Source of the DNA: Oasisia sp. SBJ-2009
Lineage: Eukaryota; Annelida; Polychaeta; Sabellida; Siboglinidae
NCBI GenBank assembly: GCA_964017155.1
Contig: OZ024855.1
Span: 992,001 to 1,056,000 of the forward strand
Reading direction: 5' to 3'
DNA length: 64,000 bases
The stretch's first letter is position 1; the number at the start of each line of letters is the position of its first letter. The translations under genes and the position numbers were made by a program. Below, piece after piece: positions 9,285 to 22,893 of this stretch. The notes below the pieces were generated by a model that saw only the letters and a program-made list of their open reading frames with translations, had not been told where the DNA came from and made no database searches.

Positions 9285-12200
9285 TATAATAGCAACTTTG
9301 AGGTGGGTCCGACTTTTACATAAGTGCCAAATAGTGAAATTCTGAACAAAAATTGAGAGTATACGTGCTTTTATGAGAGAGTGCGCGTGAAGGTACGCGC
9401 CCGCAAGAGTAGGCATTCATGTACAAGTCGGGCCCACCTCAATGTTGGTATTATAACTGTATCTTTGCCAATATTTGATACTTGATTTTGTTAATTCAAT
9501 CAATTATAATCATCTTGCGCATATTAATGTTTTATATACAGCGCGTCTTAGCAGACATTTGAGGTCGAAAAGACAGCGTGGTCGGCATAAACAAATTGTT
9601 TATTGCTCATTCCATATGCACAGCGCAGTAACATGCACCGCTGCGCTTGCGACTGGCACAAATCGCGCTGTCTTTTCGACCTCAACAGTTTGCCAAGACG
9701 CGCTGTTTATAAAACATAAATACGCGCAAGATGATTGTAATTGAATGAATTAATTTAATCAAGTATCAAATGTTGGCAAAAATACTGATATAATACCAAC
9801 ATTGAGGTGGGTCCGACTTGTACATAAGTGCCAAATAGTGAAATTCTGAACAAAAATTGAGAGTATACGTGCTTTTATGAGAGAGAGCGCGTGAAGGTAC
9901 GCGCCCGCAAGAGTAGGCATTCATGTACAAGTCGGGCCCACCTCAATGTTGGTATTATAACTGTATCTTTGCCAATATTTGATACTTGATTTTGTTAATT
10001 CAATCAATTATAATCATCTTGCGCATATTAATGTTTTATATACAGCGCGTCTTAGCAGACATTTGAGGTCGAAAAAACAGCGTGGTCGGCATAAACAAAC
10101 TGTTTATTGCTTATTCCATATGCACAGCGCAGTAACATGCACCGCTGCGCTTGCGACTGGCACAAATCGCGCTGTGTTTTCGACCTCAACAGTTTGCCAA
10201 GACGCGCTGTTTATAAAACATAAATACGCGCAAGATGATTGTAATTGAATGAATTAATTTAATCAAGTATCAAATGTTGGCAAAAATACTGATATAATAG
10301 CAACTTTGAGGTGGGTCCGACTTGTACATAAGTGCCAAATAGTGAAATTCTGAACAAAAATTGAGAGTATACGTGCTTTTATGAGAGAGTGCGCGTGAAG
10401 GTACGCGCCCGCAAGAGTAGGCATTCATGTACAAGTCGGGCCCACCTCAATGTTGGTATTATAACTGTATCTTTGCCAATATTTGATACTTGATTTTGTT
10501 AATTCAATCAATTATAATCATCTTGCGCTTATTAATGTTTTATATACGGCGCGTCTTAGCAGACATTTGAGGTCGAAAAGACAGCGTGGTCGGCATAAAC
10601 AAATTGTTTATTGCTCATTCCATATGCACAGCGCAGTAACATGCACCGCTGCGCTTGCGACTGGCACAAATCGCGCTGTCTTTTCGACCTCAACAGTTTG
10701 CCAAGACGCGCTGTTTATAAAACATAAATACGCGCAAGATGATTGTAATTGAATGAATTAATTTAATCAAGTATCAAATGTTGGCAAAAATACTGATATA
10801 ATACCAACATTGAGGTGGGTCCGACTTGTACATAAGTGCCAAATAGTGAAATTCTGAACAAAAATTGAGAGTATACGTGCTTTTATGAGAGAGAGCGCGT
10901 GAAGGTACGGGCCCGCAAGAGTAGGCATTCATGTACAAGTCGGGCCCACCTCAATGTTGGTATTATAACTGTATCTTTGCCAATTTTTGATACTTGATTT
11001 TGTTAATTCAATCAATTATAATCATCTTGCGCATATTAATGTTTTATATTCTGCGCGTCTTAGCAGACATTTGAGGTCGAAAAGACAGCGTGGTCGGCAT
11101 AAACAAACTGTTTATTGCTCATTCCATATGCACAGCGCAGTAACATGCACCGCTGCGCTTGCGACTGGCACAAATCGCGCTGTCTTTTCGACCTCAACAG
11201 TTTGCCAAGACGCGCTGTTTATAAAACATAAATACGCGCAAGATGATTGTAATTGAATGAATTAATTTAATCAAGTATCAAATGTTGGCAAAAATACTGA
11301 TATAATAGCAACTTTGAGGTGGGTCCGACTTTTACATAAGTGCCAAATAGTGAAATTCTGAACAAAAATTGAGAGTATACGTGCTTTTATGAGAGAGTGC
11401 GCGTGAAGGTACGCGCCCGCAAGAGTAGGCATTCATGTACAAGTCGGGCCCACCTCAATGTTGGTATTATAACTGTATCTTTGCCAATATTTGATACTTG
11501 ATTTTGTTAATTCAATCAATTATAATCATCTTGCGCATATTAATGTTTTATATACAGCGCGTCTTAGCAGACATTTGAGGTCGAAAAGACAGCGTGGTCG
11601 GCATAAACAAATTGTTTATTGCTCATTCCATATGCACAGCGCAGTAACATGCACCGCTGCGCTTGCGACTGGCACAAATCGCGCTGTCTTTTCGACCTCA
11701 ACAGTTTGCCAAGACGCGCTGTTTATAAAACATAAATACGCGCAAGATGATTGTAATTGAATGAATTAATTTAATCAAGTATCAAATGTTGGCAAAAATA
11801 CTGATATAATACCAACATTGAGGTGGGTCCGACTTGTACATAAGTGCCAAATAGTGAAATTCTGAACAAAAATTGAGAGTATACGTGCTTTTATGAGAGA
11901 GAGCGCGTGAAGGTACGCGCCCGCAAGAGTAGGCATTCATGTACAAGTCGGGCCCACCTCAATGTTGGTATTATAACTGTATCTTTGCCAATATTTGATA
12001 CTTGATTTTGTTAATTCAATCAATTATAATCATCTTGCGCATATTAATGTTTTATATACAGCGCGTCTTAGCAGACATTTGAGGTCGAAAAGACAGCGTG
12101 GTCGGCATAAACAAATTGTTTATTGCTCATTCCATATGCACAGCGCAGTAACATGCACCGCTGCGCTTGCGACTGGCACAAATCGCGCTGTCTTTTCGAC

Positions 12201-13821
12201 CTCAACAGTTTGCCAAGACGCGCTGTTTATAAAACATAAATACGCGCAAGATGATTGTAATTGAATGAATTAATTTAATCAAGTATCAAATGTTGGCAAA
12301 AATACTGATATAATACCAACATTGAGGTGGGTCCGACTTGTACATAAGTGCCAAATAGTGAAATTCTGAACAAAAATTGAGAGTATACGTGCTTTTATGA
12401 GAGAGAGCGCGTGAAGGTACGCGCCCGCAAGAGTAGGCATTCATGTACAAGTCGGGCCCACCTCAATGTTGGTATTATAACTGTATCTTTGCCAATATTT
12501 GATACTTGATTTTGTTAATTCAATCAATTATAATCATCTTGCGCATATTAATGTTTTATATACAGCGCGTCTTAGCAGACATTTGAGGTCGAAAAAACAG
12601 CGTGGTCGGCATAAACAAACTGTTTATTGCTTATTCCATATGCACAGCGCAGTAACATGCACCGCTGCGCTTGCGACTGGCACAAATCGCGCTGTGTTTT
12701 CGACCTCAACAGTTTGCCAAGACGCGCTGTTTATAAAACATAAATACGCGCAAGATGATTGTAATTGAATGAATTAATTTAATCAAGTATCAAATGTTGG
12801 CAAAAATACTGATATAATAGCAACTTTGAGGTGGGTCCGACTTGTACATAAGTGCCAAATAGTGAAATTCTGAACAAAAATTGAGAGTATACGTGCTTTT
12901 ATGAGAGAGTGCGCGTGAAGGTACGCGCCCGCAAGAGTAGGCATTCATGTACAAGTCGGGCCCACCTCAATGTTGGTATTATAACTGTATCTTTGCCAAT
13001 ATTTGATACTTGATTTTGTTAATTCAATCAATTATAATCATCTTGCGCTTATTAATGTTTTATATACGGCGCGTCTTAGCAGACATTTGAGGTCGAAAAG
13101 ACAGCGTGGTCGGCATAAACAAATTGTTTATTGCTCATTCCATATGCACAGCGCAGTAACATGCACCGCTGCGCTTGCGACTGGCACAAATCGCGCTGTC
13201 TTTTCGACCTCAACAGTTTGCCAAGACGCGCTGTTTATAAAACATAAATACGCGCAAGATGATTGTAATTGAATGAATTAATTTAATCAAGTATCAAATG
13301 TTGGCAAAAATACTGATATAATACCAACATTGAGGTGGGTCCGACTTGTACATAAGTGCCAAATAGTGAAATTCTGAACAAAAATTGAGAGTATACGTGC
13401 TTTTATGAGAGAGAGCGCGTGAAGGTACGGGCCCGCAAGAGTAGGCATTCATGTACAAGTCGGGCCCACCTCAATGTTGGTATTATAACTGTATCTTTGC
13501 CAATTTTTGATACTTGATTTTGTTAATTCAATCAATTATAATCATCTTGCGCATATTAATGTTTTATATTCTGCGCGTCTTAGCAGACATTTGAGGTCGA
13601 AAAGACAGCGTGGTCGGCATAAACAAACTGTTTATTGCTCATTCCATATGCACAGCGCAGTAACATGCACCGCTGCGCTTGCGACTGGCACAAATCGTTC
13701 TGTCTTTTCGACCCCAAACGTTTGCCAAGACGCGCTGTTTATAAAACATAAATACGCGCAAGATGATTATAATTGAATGAATTAATTTAATCAAGTATCA
13801 AATGTTGGCCAAAAATAGTGA
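9285..13821 (+). repeat. Block of nine monomers: D-E-D-S-D-D-E-D-S
   Basis: Copies start every 504 bp from 9285 to 13317. There are internal duplications. The run E-D-S at 9789-11300 recurs at 12309-13820, 2520 bp away, with shared private changes (gcttattcc, gcgcttatt, gtacgggccc, caatttttgatac). The copies at 9285 and 11301 share gacttttacataag, 2016 bp apart. The final S copy has switched to a V-type 3' end with ggccaaaaatagtg, making it 505 bp. Several E copies here have an S-like left palindrome A (taccaacattg, tgttgg). Confidence 0.88.
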
Positions 13822-16341
13822 TATAATAGCAACATTGAGGTGGGTCCGACTTGTACATAAGTGCCAAATAGTGAAATTCTGAACAAAAATTGAGAGTATA
13901 CGTGCTTTTATGAGAGAGTGCGCGTGAAGGTACGCGCCCGCAAGAGTAGGCATTCATGTACAAGTCGGGCCCACCTCAATTTTGGTATTATAACTGTATC
14001 TTTGCCAATATTTGATACTTGATTTTGTTAATTCAATCAATTATAATCATCTTGCGCATATTAATGTTTTATATACAGCGCGTCTTAGCATACATTTGAG
14101 GTCGAAAAGACAGCGTGGTCGGCATCAACAAACTGTTTATTGCTCATTCCATATGCACAGCGCAGTAACATGCACCGCTGCGCTTGCGACTGGCACAAAT
14201 CGCGCTGTCTTTTCGACCTCAACAGTTTGCCAAGACGCGCTGTTTATAAAACATAAATACTCGCAAGATGATTGTAATTGAATGTATTAATTTAATCAAG
14301 TATCAAATGTTGGCAAAAATACTGATATAATAGCAACTTTGAGGTGGGTCCGACTTGTACATAAGTGCCAAATAGTGAAATTCTGAACAAAAATTGAGAG
14401 TATACGTGCTTTTATGAGAGAGAGCGCGTGAAGGTACGCGCCCGCAAAAGTAGGCATTCATGTACAAGTCGGGCCCACCTCAATTTTGGTATTATAACTG
14501 TATCTTTGCCAATATTTGATACTTGATTTTGTTAACTCAATCAATTATAATCATCTTGCGCATATTAATGTTTTATATACAGCGCGTCTTAGCAGACATT
14601 TGAGGTCGAAAAAACAGCGTGGTCGGCATAAACAAACTGTTTATTGCTTATTCCATATGCACAGCGCAGTAACATGCACCGCTGCGCTTGCGACTGGCAC
14701 AAATCGCGCTGTCTTTTCGACCTCAACAGTTTGCCAAGACGCGCTGTTTATAAAACATAAATACGCGCAAGATGATTGTAATTGAATGAATTAATTTAAT
14801 CAAGTATCAAATGTTGGCAAAAATACTGATATAATAGCAACTTTGAGGTGGGTCCGACTTGTACATAAGTGCCAAATAGTGAAATTCTGAACAAAAATTG
14901 AGAGTATACGTGCTTTTATGAGAGAGTGCGCGTGAAGGTACGCGCCCGCAAGAGTAGGCATTCATGTACAAGTCGGGCCCACCTCAATGTTGGTATTATA
15001 ACTGTATCTTTGCCAATATTTGATACTTGATTTTGTTAATTCAATCAATTATAATCATCTTGCGCATATTAATGTTTTATATACAGCGCGTCTTAGCAGA
15101 CATTTGAGGTCGAAAAGACAGCGTGGTCGGCATAAACAAATTGTTTATTGCTCATTCCATATGCAGAGCGCAGTAACATGCACCGCTGCGCTTGCGACTG
15201 GCACAAATCGCGCTGTCTTTTCGACCTCAACAGTTTGCCAAGACGCGCTGTTTATAAAACATAAATACGCGCAAGATGATTGTAATTGAATGAATTAATT
15301 TAATCAAGTATCAAATGTTGGCAAAAATACTGATATAATACCAACATTGAGGTGGGTCCGACTTGTACATAAGTGCCAAATAGTGAAATTCTGAACAAAA
15401 ATTGAGAGTATACGTGCTTTTATGAGAGAGAGCGCGTGAAGGTACGCGCCCGCAAGAGTAGGCATTCATGTACAAGTCGGGCCCACCTCAATGTTGGTAT
15501 TATAACTGTATCTTTGCCAATATTTGATACTTGATTTTGTTAATTCAATCAATTATAATCATCTTGCGCATATTAATGTTTTATATACTGCGCGTCTTAG
15601 CAGACATTTGAGGTCGAAAAGACAGCGTGGTCGGCATAAACAAACTGTTTATTGCTCATTCCATATGCACAGCGCAGTAACATGCACCGCTGCCCTTGCG
15701 ACTGGCACAAATCGCGCTGTCTTTTCGACCTCAACAGTTTGCCAAGACGCGCTGTTTATAAAACATAAATACTCGCAAGATGATTGTAATTGAATGAATT
15801 AATTTAATCAAGTATCAAATGTTGGCAAAAATACTGATATAATAGCAACTTTGAGGTGGGTCCGACTTGTACATAAGTGCCAAATAGTGAAATACTGAAC
15901 ACAAATTGAGAGTATACGTGCTTTTATGAGAGAGTGCGCGTGAAAGTACGCGCCCGCAAGAGTAGGCATTCATGTACAAGTCGGGCCCACCTCAATTTTG
16001 GTATTATAACTGTATCTTTGCCAATATTTGATACTTGATTTTGTTAATTCAATCAATTATAATCATCTTGCGCATATTAATGTTTTATATACAGCGCGTC
16101 TTAGCAGACATTTGAGGTCGAAAAGACAGCGTGGTCGGCATAAACAAATTGTTTATTGCTCATTCCATATGCACAGCGCAGTAACATGCACCGCTGCGCT
16201 TGCGACTGGCACAAATCGCGCTGTCTTTTCGACCTCAACAGTTTGCCAAGACGCGCTGTTTATAAAACATAAATACGCGCAAGATGATTGTAATTGAATG
16301 AATTAATTTAATCAAGTATCAAATGTTGGCAAAAATACTGA
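13822..16341 (+). repeat. Block of five monomers: I-E-D-S-D
   Basis: Copies start at 13822, 14326, 14830, 15334 and 15838. The order matches the first five units of the 8-mer higher-order repeat that follows. The last D copy has an L-type palindrome A (gaaatactgaacac, gaaagtacg), otherwise found only at the far left and at 21382. That suggests a hybrid or a conversion tract. Confidence 0.88.
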
Positions 16342-19300
16342 TATAATAGCAACTTTGAGGTGGGTCCGACTTGTACATAAGTGCCAAATAGTGAAATTCT
16401 GAACAAAAATTGAGAGTATACGTGCTTTTATGAGAGAGTGCGCGTGAAGGTACGCGCCCGCAAGAGTAGGCATTCATGTACAAGTCGGGCCCACCTCAAT
16501 TTTGGTATTATAACTGTATCTTTGCCAATATTTGATACTTGATTTTGTTAATTCAATCAATTATAATCATCTTGCGCATATTAATGTTTTATATACAGCG
16601 CGTCTTAGCATACATTTGAGGTCGAAAAGACAGCGTGGTCGGCATCAACAAACTGTTTATTGCTCATTCCATATGCACAGCGCAGTAACATGCACCGCTG
16701 CGCTTGCGACTGGCACAAATCGCGCTGTCTTTTCGACCTCAACAGTTTGCCAAGACGCGCTGTTTATAAAACATAAATACTCGCAAGATGATTGTAATTG
16801 AATGAATTAATTTAATCAAGTATCAAATGTTGGCAAAAATACTGATATAATAGCAACTTTGAGGTGGGTCCGACTTGTACATAAGTGCCAAATAGTGAAA
16901 TTATGAACAAAAATTGAGAGTATACGTGCTTTTATGAGAGAGAGCGCGTGAAGGTACGCGCCCGCAAAAGTAGGCATTCATGTACAAGTCGGGCCCACCT
17001 CAATTTTGGTATTATAACTGTATCTTTGCCAATATTTGATACTTGATTTTGTTAACTCAATCAATTATAATCATCTTGCGCATATTAATGTTTTATATAC
17101 AGCGCGTCTTAGCAGACATTTGAGGTCGAAAAAACAGCGTGGTCGGCATAAACAAACTGTTTATTGCTCATTCCATATGCACAGCGCAGTAACATGCACC
17201 GCTGCGCTTGCGACTGGCACAAATCGCGCTGTCTTTTCGACCTCAACAGTTTGCCAAGACGCGCTGTTTATAAAACATAAATACGCGCAAGATGATTGTA
17301 ATTGAATGAATTAATTTAATCAAGTATCAAATGTTGGCAAAAATACTGATATAATAGCAACTTTGAGGTGGGTCCGACTTGTACATAAGTGCCAAATAGT
17401 GAAATTCTGAACAAAAATTGAGAGTATACGTGCTTTTATGAGAGAGTGCGCGTGAAGGTACGCGCCCGCAAGAGTAGGCATTCATGTACAAGTCGGGCCC
17501 ACCTCAATGTTGGTATTATAACTGTATCTTTGCCAATATTTGATACTTGATTTTGTTAATTCAATCAATTATAATCATCTTGCGCATATTAATGTTTTAT
17601 ATACAGCGCGTCTTAGCAGACATTTGAGGTCGAAAAGACAGCGTGGTCGGCATAAACAAATTGTTTATTGCTCATTCCATATGCACAGCGCAGTAACATG
17701 CACCGCTGCGCTTGCGACTGGCACAAATCGCGCTGTCTTTTCGACCTCAACAGTTTGCCAAGACGCGCTGTTTATAAAACATAAATACGCGCAAGATGAT
17801 TGTAATTGAATGAATTAATTTAATCAAGTATCAAATGTTGGCAAAAATACTGATATAATACCAACATTGAGGTGGGTCCGACTTGTACATAAGTGCCAAA
17901 TAGTGAAATTCTGAACAAAAATTGAGAGTATACGTGCTTTTATGAGAGAGAGCGCGTGAAGGTACGCGCCCGCAAGAGTAGGCATTCATGTACAAGTCGG
18001 GCCCACCTCAATGTTGGTATTATAACTGTATCTTTGCCAATATTTGATACTTGATTTTGTTAATTCAATCAATTATAATCATCTTGCGCATATTAATGTT
18101 TTATATACTGCGCGTCTTAGCAGACATTTGAGGTCGAAAAGACAGCGTGGTCGGCATAAACAAACTGTTTATTGCTCATTCCATATGCACAGCGCAGTAA
18201 CATGCACCGCTGCCCTTGCGACTGGCACAAATCGCGCTGTCTTTTCGACCTCAACAGTTTGCCAAGACGCGCTGTTTATAAAACATAAATACTCGCAAGA
18301 TGATTGTAATTGAATGAATTAATTTAATCAAGTATCAAATGTTGGCAAAAATACTGATATAATAGCAACTTTGAGGTGGGTCCGACTTGTACATAAGTGC
18401 CAAATAGTGAAATTCTGAACAAAAATTGAGAGTATACGTGCTTTTATGAGAGAGAGCGCGTGAAGGTACGCGCCAGCAAAAGTAGGCATTCATGTACAAG
18501 TCGGGCCCACCTCAATTTTGGTATTATAACTGTATCTTTGCCAATATTTGATACTTGATTTTGTTAATTCAATCAATTATAATCATCTTGCGCATATTAA
18601 TGTTTTATATACAGCGCGTCTTAGCAGACATTTGAGGTCGAAAAGACAGCGTGGTCGGCATAAACAAATTGTTTATTGCTCATTCCATATGCACAGCGCA
18701 GTAACATGCACCGCTGCGCTTGCGACTGGCACAAATCGCGCTGTCTTTTCGACCTCAACAGTTTGCCAAGACGCGCTGTTTATAAAACATAAATACGCGC
18801 AAGATGATTGTAATTGAATGAATTAATTTAATCAAGTATCAAATGTTGGCAAAAATACTGATATAATACCAACATTGAGGTGGGTCCGACTTGTACATAA
18901 GTGCCAAATAGTGAAATTCTGAACAAAAATTGAGAGTATACGTGCTTTTATGAGAGAGAGCGCGTGAAGGTACGCGCCCGCAAGAGTAGGCATTCATGTA
19001 CAAGTCGGGCCCACCTCAATTTTGGTATTATAACTGTATCTTTGCCAATATTTGATACTTGATTTTGTTAACTCAATCAATTATAATCATCTTGCGCATA
19101 TTAATGTTTTATATACAGCGCGTCTTAGCAGACATTTGAGGTCGAAAAGACAGCGTGGTCGGCATAAACAAACTGTTTATTGCTCATTCCATATGCACAG
19201 CGCAGTAACATGCACCGCTGCGCTTGCGACTGGCACAAATCGCGCTGTCTTTTCGACCTCAACAGTTTGTCAAGACGCGCTGTTTATAAAACATAAATAC

Positions 19301-20373
19301 GCGCAAGATGATTGTAATTGAATGAATTAATTTAATCAAGTATCAAATGTTGGCAAAAATACTGATATAATAGCAACTTTGAGGTGGGTCCGACTTGTAC
19401 ATAAGTGCCAAATAGTGAAATTCTGAACAAAAATTGAGAGTATACGTGCTTTTATGAGAGAGTGCGCGTGAAGGTACGCGCCCGCAAGAGTAGGCATTCA
19501 TGTACAAGTCGGGCCCACCTCAATGTTGGTATTATAACTGTATCTTTGCCAATATTTGATACTTGATTTTGTTAATTCAATCAATTATAATCATCTTGCG
19601 CATATTAATGTTTTATATACAGCGCGTCTTAGCAGACATTTGAGGTCGAAAAGACAGCGTGGTCGGCATAAACAAATTGTTTATTGCTCATTCCATATGC
19701 ACAGCGCAGTAACATGCACCGCTGCGCTTGCGACTGGCACAAATCGCGCTGTCTTTTCGACCTCAACAGTTTGCCAAGACGCGCTGTTTATAAAACATAA
19801 ATACGCGCAAGATGATTGTAATTGAATGAATTAATTTAATCAAGTATCAAATGTTGGCAAAAATACTGATATAATACCAACATTGAGGTGGGTCCGACTT
19901 GTACATAAGTGCCAAATAGTGAAATTCTGAACAAAAATTGAGAGTATACGTGCTTTTATGAGAGAGAGCGCGTGAAGGTACGCGCCCGCAAGAGTAGGCA
20001 TTCATGTACAAGTCGGGCCCACCTCAATTTTGGTATTATAACTGTATCTTTGCCAATATTTGATACTTGATTTTGTTAATTCAATCAATTATAATCATCT
20101 TGCGCATATTAATGTTTTATATACAGCGCGTCTTAGCAGACATTTGAGGTCGAAAAGACAGCGTGGTCGGCATAAACAAACTGTTTATTGCTCATTCCAT
20201 ATGCACAGCGCAGTAACATGCACCGCTACGCTTGCGACTGGCACAAATCGCGCTGTCTTTTCGACCTCAACAGTTTGCCAAGACGCGCTGTTTATAAAAC
20301 ATAAATACGCGCAAGATGATTGTAATTGAATGAATTAATTTAATCAAGTATCAAATGTTGGCAAAAATACTGA
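16342..20373 (+). repeat. 8-mer higher-order repeat, copy 1 (4032 bp)
   Basis: Eight monomers start at 16342, 16846, 17350, 17854, 18358, 18862, 19366 and 19870, in the order I-E-D-S-D-T-D-A. Each position has its own signature: aaattatgaac in E, actgcgcg and gctgccctt in S, gcgccagcaaaag in the second D, ttaactc in T, and gctacgctt in A. The identical order with the identical private marks recurs at 26926 and 30958, which defines a true higher-order unit rather than a random mix. One private change here is agtttgtcaag in T. Confidence 0.93.
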
Positions 20374-21381
20374 TATAATAGCTACTTTGAGGTGGGTCCG
20401 ACTTGTACATAAGTGCCAAATAGTGAAATTCTGAACAAAAATTGAGAGTATACGTGCTTTTATGAGAGAGTGCGCGTGAAGGTACGCGCCCGCAAGAGTA
20501 GGCATTCATGTACAAGTCGGGCCCACCTCAATTTTGGTATTATAACTGTATCTTTGCCAATATTTGATACTTGATTTTGTTAATTCAATCAATTATAATC
20601 ATCTTGCGCATATTAATGTTTTATATACAGCGCGTCTTAGCATACATTTGAGGTCGAAAAGACAGCGTGGTCGGCATCAACAAACTGTTTATTGCTCATT
20701 CCATATGCACAGCGCAGTAACATGCACCGCTGCGCTTGCGACTGGCACAAATCGCGCTGTCTTTTCGACCTCAACAGTTTGCCAAGACGCGCTGTTTATA
20801 AAACATAAATACTCGCAAGATGATTGTAATTGAATGAATTAATTTAATCAAGTATCAAATGTTGGCAAAAATACTGATATAATAGCAACTTTGAGGTGGG
20901 TCCGACTTGTACATAAGTGCCAAATAGTGAAATTCTGAACAAAAATTGAGAGTATACGTGCTTTTATGAGAGAGAGCGCGTGAAGGTACGCGCCCGCAAA
21001 AGTAGGCATTCATGTACAAGTCGGGCCCACCTCAATTTTGGTATTATAACTGTATCTTTGCCAATATTTGATACTTGATTTTGTTAATTCAATCAATTAT
21101 AATCATCTTGCGCATATTAATGTTTTATATACAGCGCGTCTTAGCAGACATTTGAGGTCGAAAAGACAGCGTGGTCGGCATAAACAAATTGTTTATTGCT
21201 CATTCCATATGCACAGCGCAGTAACATGCACCGCTGCGCTTGCGACTGGCACAAATCGCGCTGTCTTTTCGACCTCAACAGTTTGCCAAGACGCGCTGTT
21301 TATAAAACATAAATACGCGCAAGATGATTGTAATTGAATGAATTAATTTAATCAAGTATCAAATGTTGGCAAAAATACTGA
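20374..21381 (+). repeat. Short block of two monomers: I-D
   Basis: Copies start at 20374 and 20878. The D copy has an E-like left part (gagagagagcgcg, gcaaaag) and a D right part, consistent with deletion of intervening monomers by unequal exchange. Confidence 0.88.
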
Positions 21382-22893
21382 TATAATACCAACATTGAGG
21401 TGGGTCCGACTTGTACATAAGTGCCAAATAGTAAAATACTGAACACAAATTGAGAGTATACGTGCTTTTATGAGAGAGTGCGCGTGAAAGTACGCGCCCG
21501 CAAGAGTAGGCATTCATGTACAAGTCGGGCCCACCTCAATTTTGGTATTATAACTGTATCTTTGCCAATATTTGATACTTGATTTTGTTAATTCAATCAA
21601 TTATAATCATCTTGCGCATATTAATGTTTTATATACAGCGCGTCTTAGCATACATTTGAGGTCGAAAAGACAGCGTGGTCGGCATCAACAAACTGTTTAT
21701 TGCTCATTCCATATGCACAGCGCAGTAACATGCACCGCTGCGCTTGCGACTGGCACAAATCGCGCTGTCTTTTCGACCTCAACAGTTTGCCAAGACGCGC
21801 TGTTTATAAAACATAAATACTCGCAAGATGATTGTAATTGAATGTATTAATTTAATCAAGTATCAAATGTTGGCAAAAATACTGATATAGTAGCAACTTT
21901 GAGGTGGGTCCGACTTGTACATAAGTGCCAAATAGTGAAATTCTGAACAAAAATTGAGAGTATACGTGCTTTTATGAGAGAGAGCGCGTGAAGGTACGCG
22001 CCCGCAAAAGTAGGCATTCATGTACAAGTCGGGCCCACCTCAATTTTGGTATTATAACTGTATCTTTGCCAATATTTGATACTTGATTTTGTTAACTCAA
22101 TCAATTATAATAATCTTGCGCATATTAATGTTTTATATACAGCGCGTCTTAGCAGACATTTGAGGTCGAAAAGACAGCGTGGTCGGCATAAACAAACTGT
22201 TTATTGCTCATTCCATATGCACAGCGCAGTAACATGCACCGCTGCGCTTGCGACTGGCACAAATCGCGCTGTCTTTTCGACCTCAACAGTTTGCCAAGAC
22301 GCGCTGTTTATAAAACATAAATACGCGCAAGATGATTGTAATTGAATGAATTAATTTAATCAAGTATCAAATGTTGGCAAAAATACTGATATAATACCAA
22401 CATTGAGGTGGGTCCGACTTGTACATAAGTGCCAAATAGTGAAATTCTGAACAAAAATTGAGAGTATACGTGCTTTTATGAGAGAGAGCGCGTGAAGGTA
22501 CGCGCCCGCAAGAGTAGGCATTCATGTACAAGTCGGGCCCACCTCAATTTTGGTATTATAACTGTATCTTTGCCAATATTTGATACTTGATTTTGTTAAC
22601 TCAATCAATTATAATAATCTTGCGCATATTAATGTTTTATATACAGCGCGTCTTAGCAGACATTTGAGGTCGAAAAGACAGCGTGGTCGGCATAAACAAA
22701 CTGTTTATTGCTCATTCCATATGCACAGCGCAGTAACATGCACCGCTGCGCTTGCGACTGGCACAAATCGCGCTGTCTTTTCGACCTCAACAGTTTGCCA
22801 AGACGCGCTGTTTATAAAACATAAATACGCGCAAGATGATTGTAATTGAATGAATTAATTTAATCAAGTATCAAATGTTGGCAAAAATACTGA
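21382..22893 (+). repeat. Block of three monomers: I-N-N
   Basis: Copies start at 21382, 21886 and 22390. The I copy has an L-type palindrome A (gtaaaatactgaacac, gaaagtacg). The two N copies carry aataatctt; the first has an E-like left part and the second an S/T-like left part. Confidence 0.88.
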
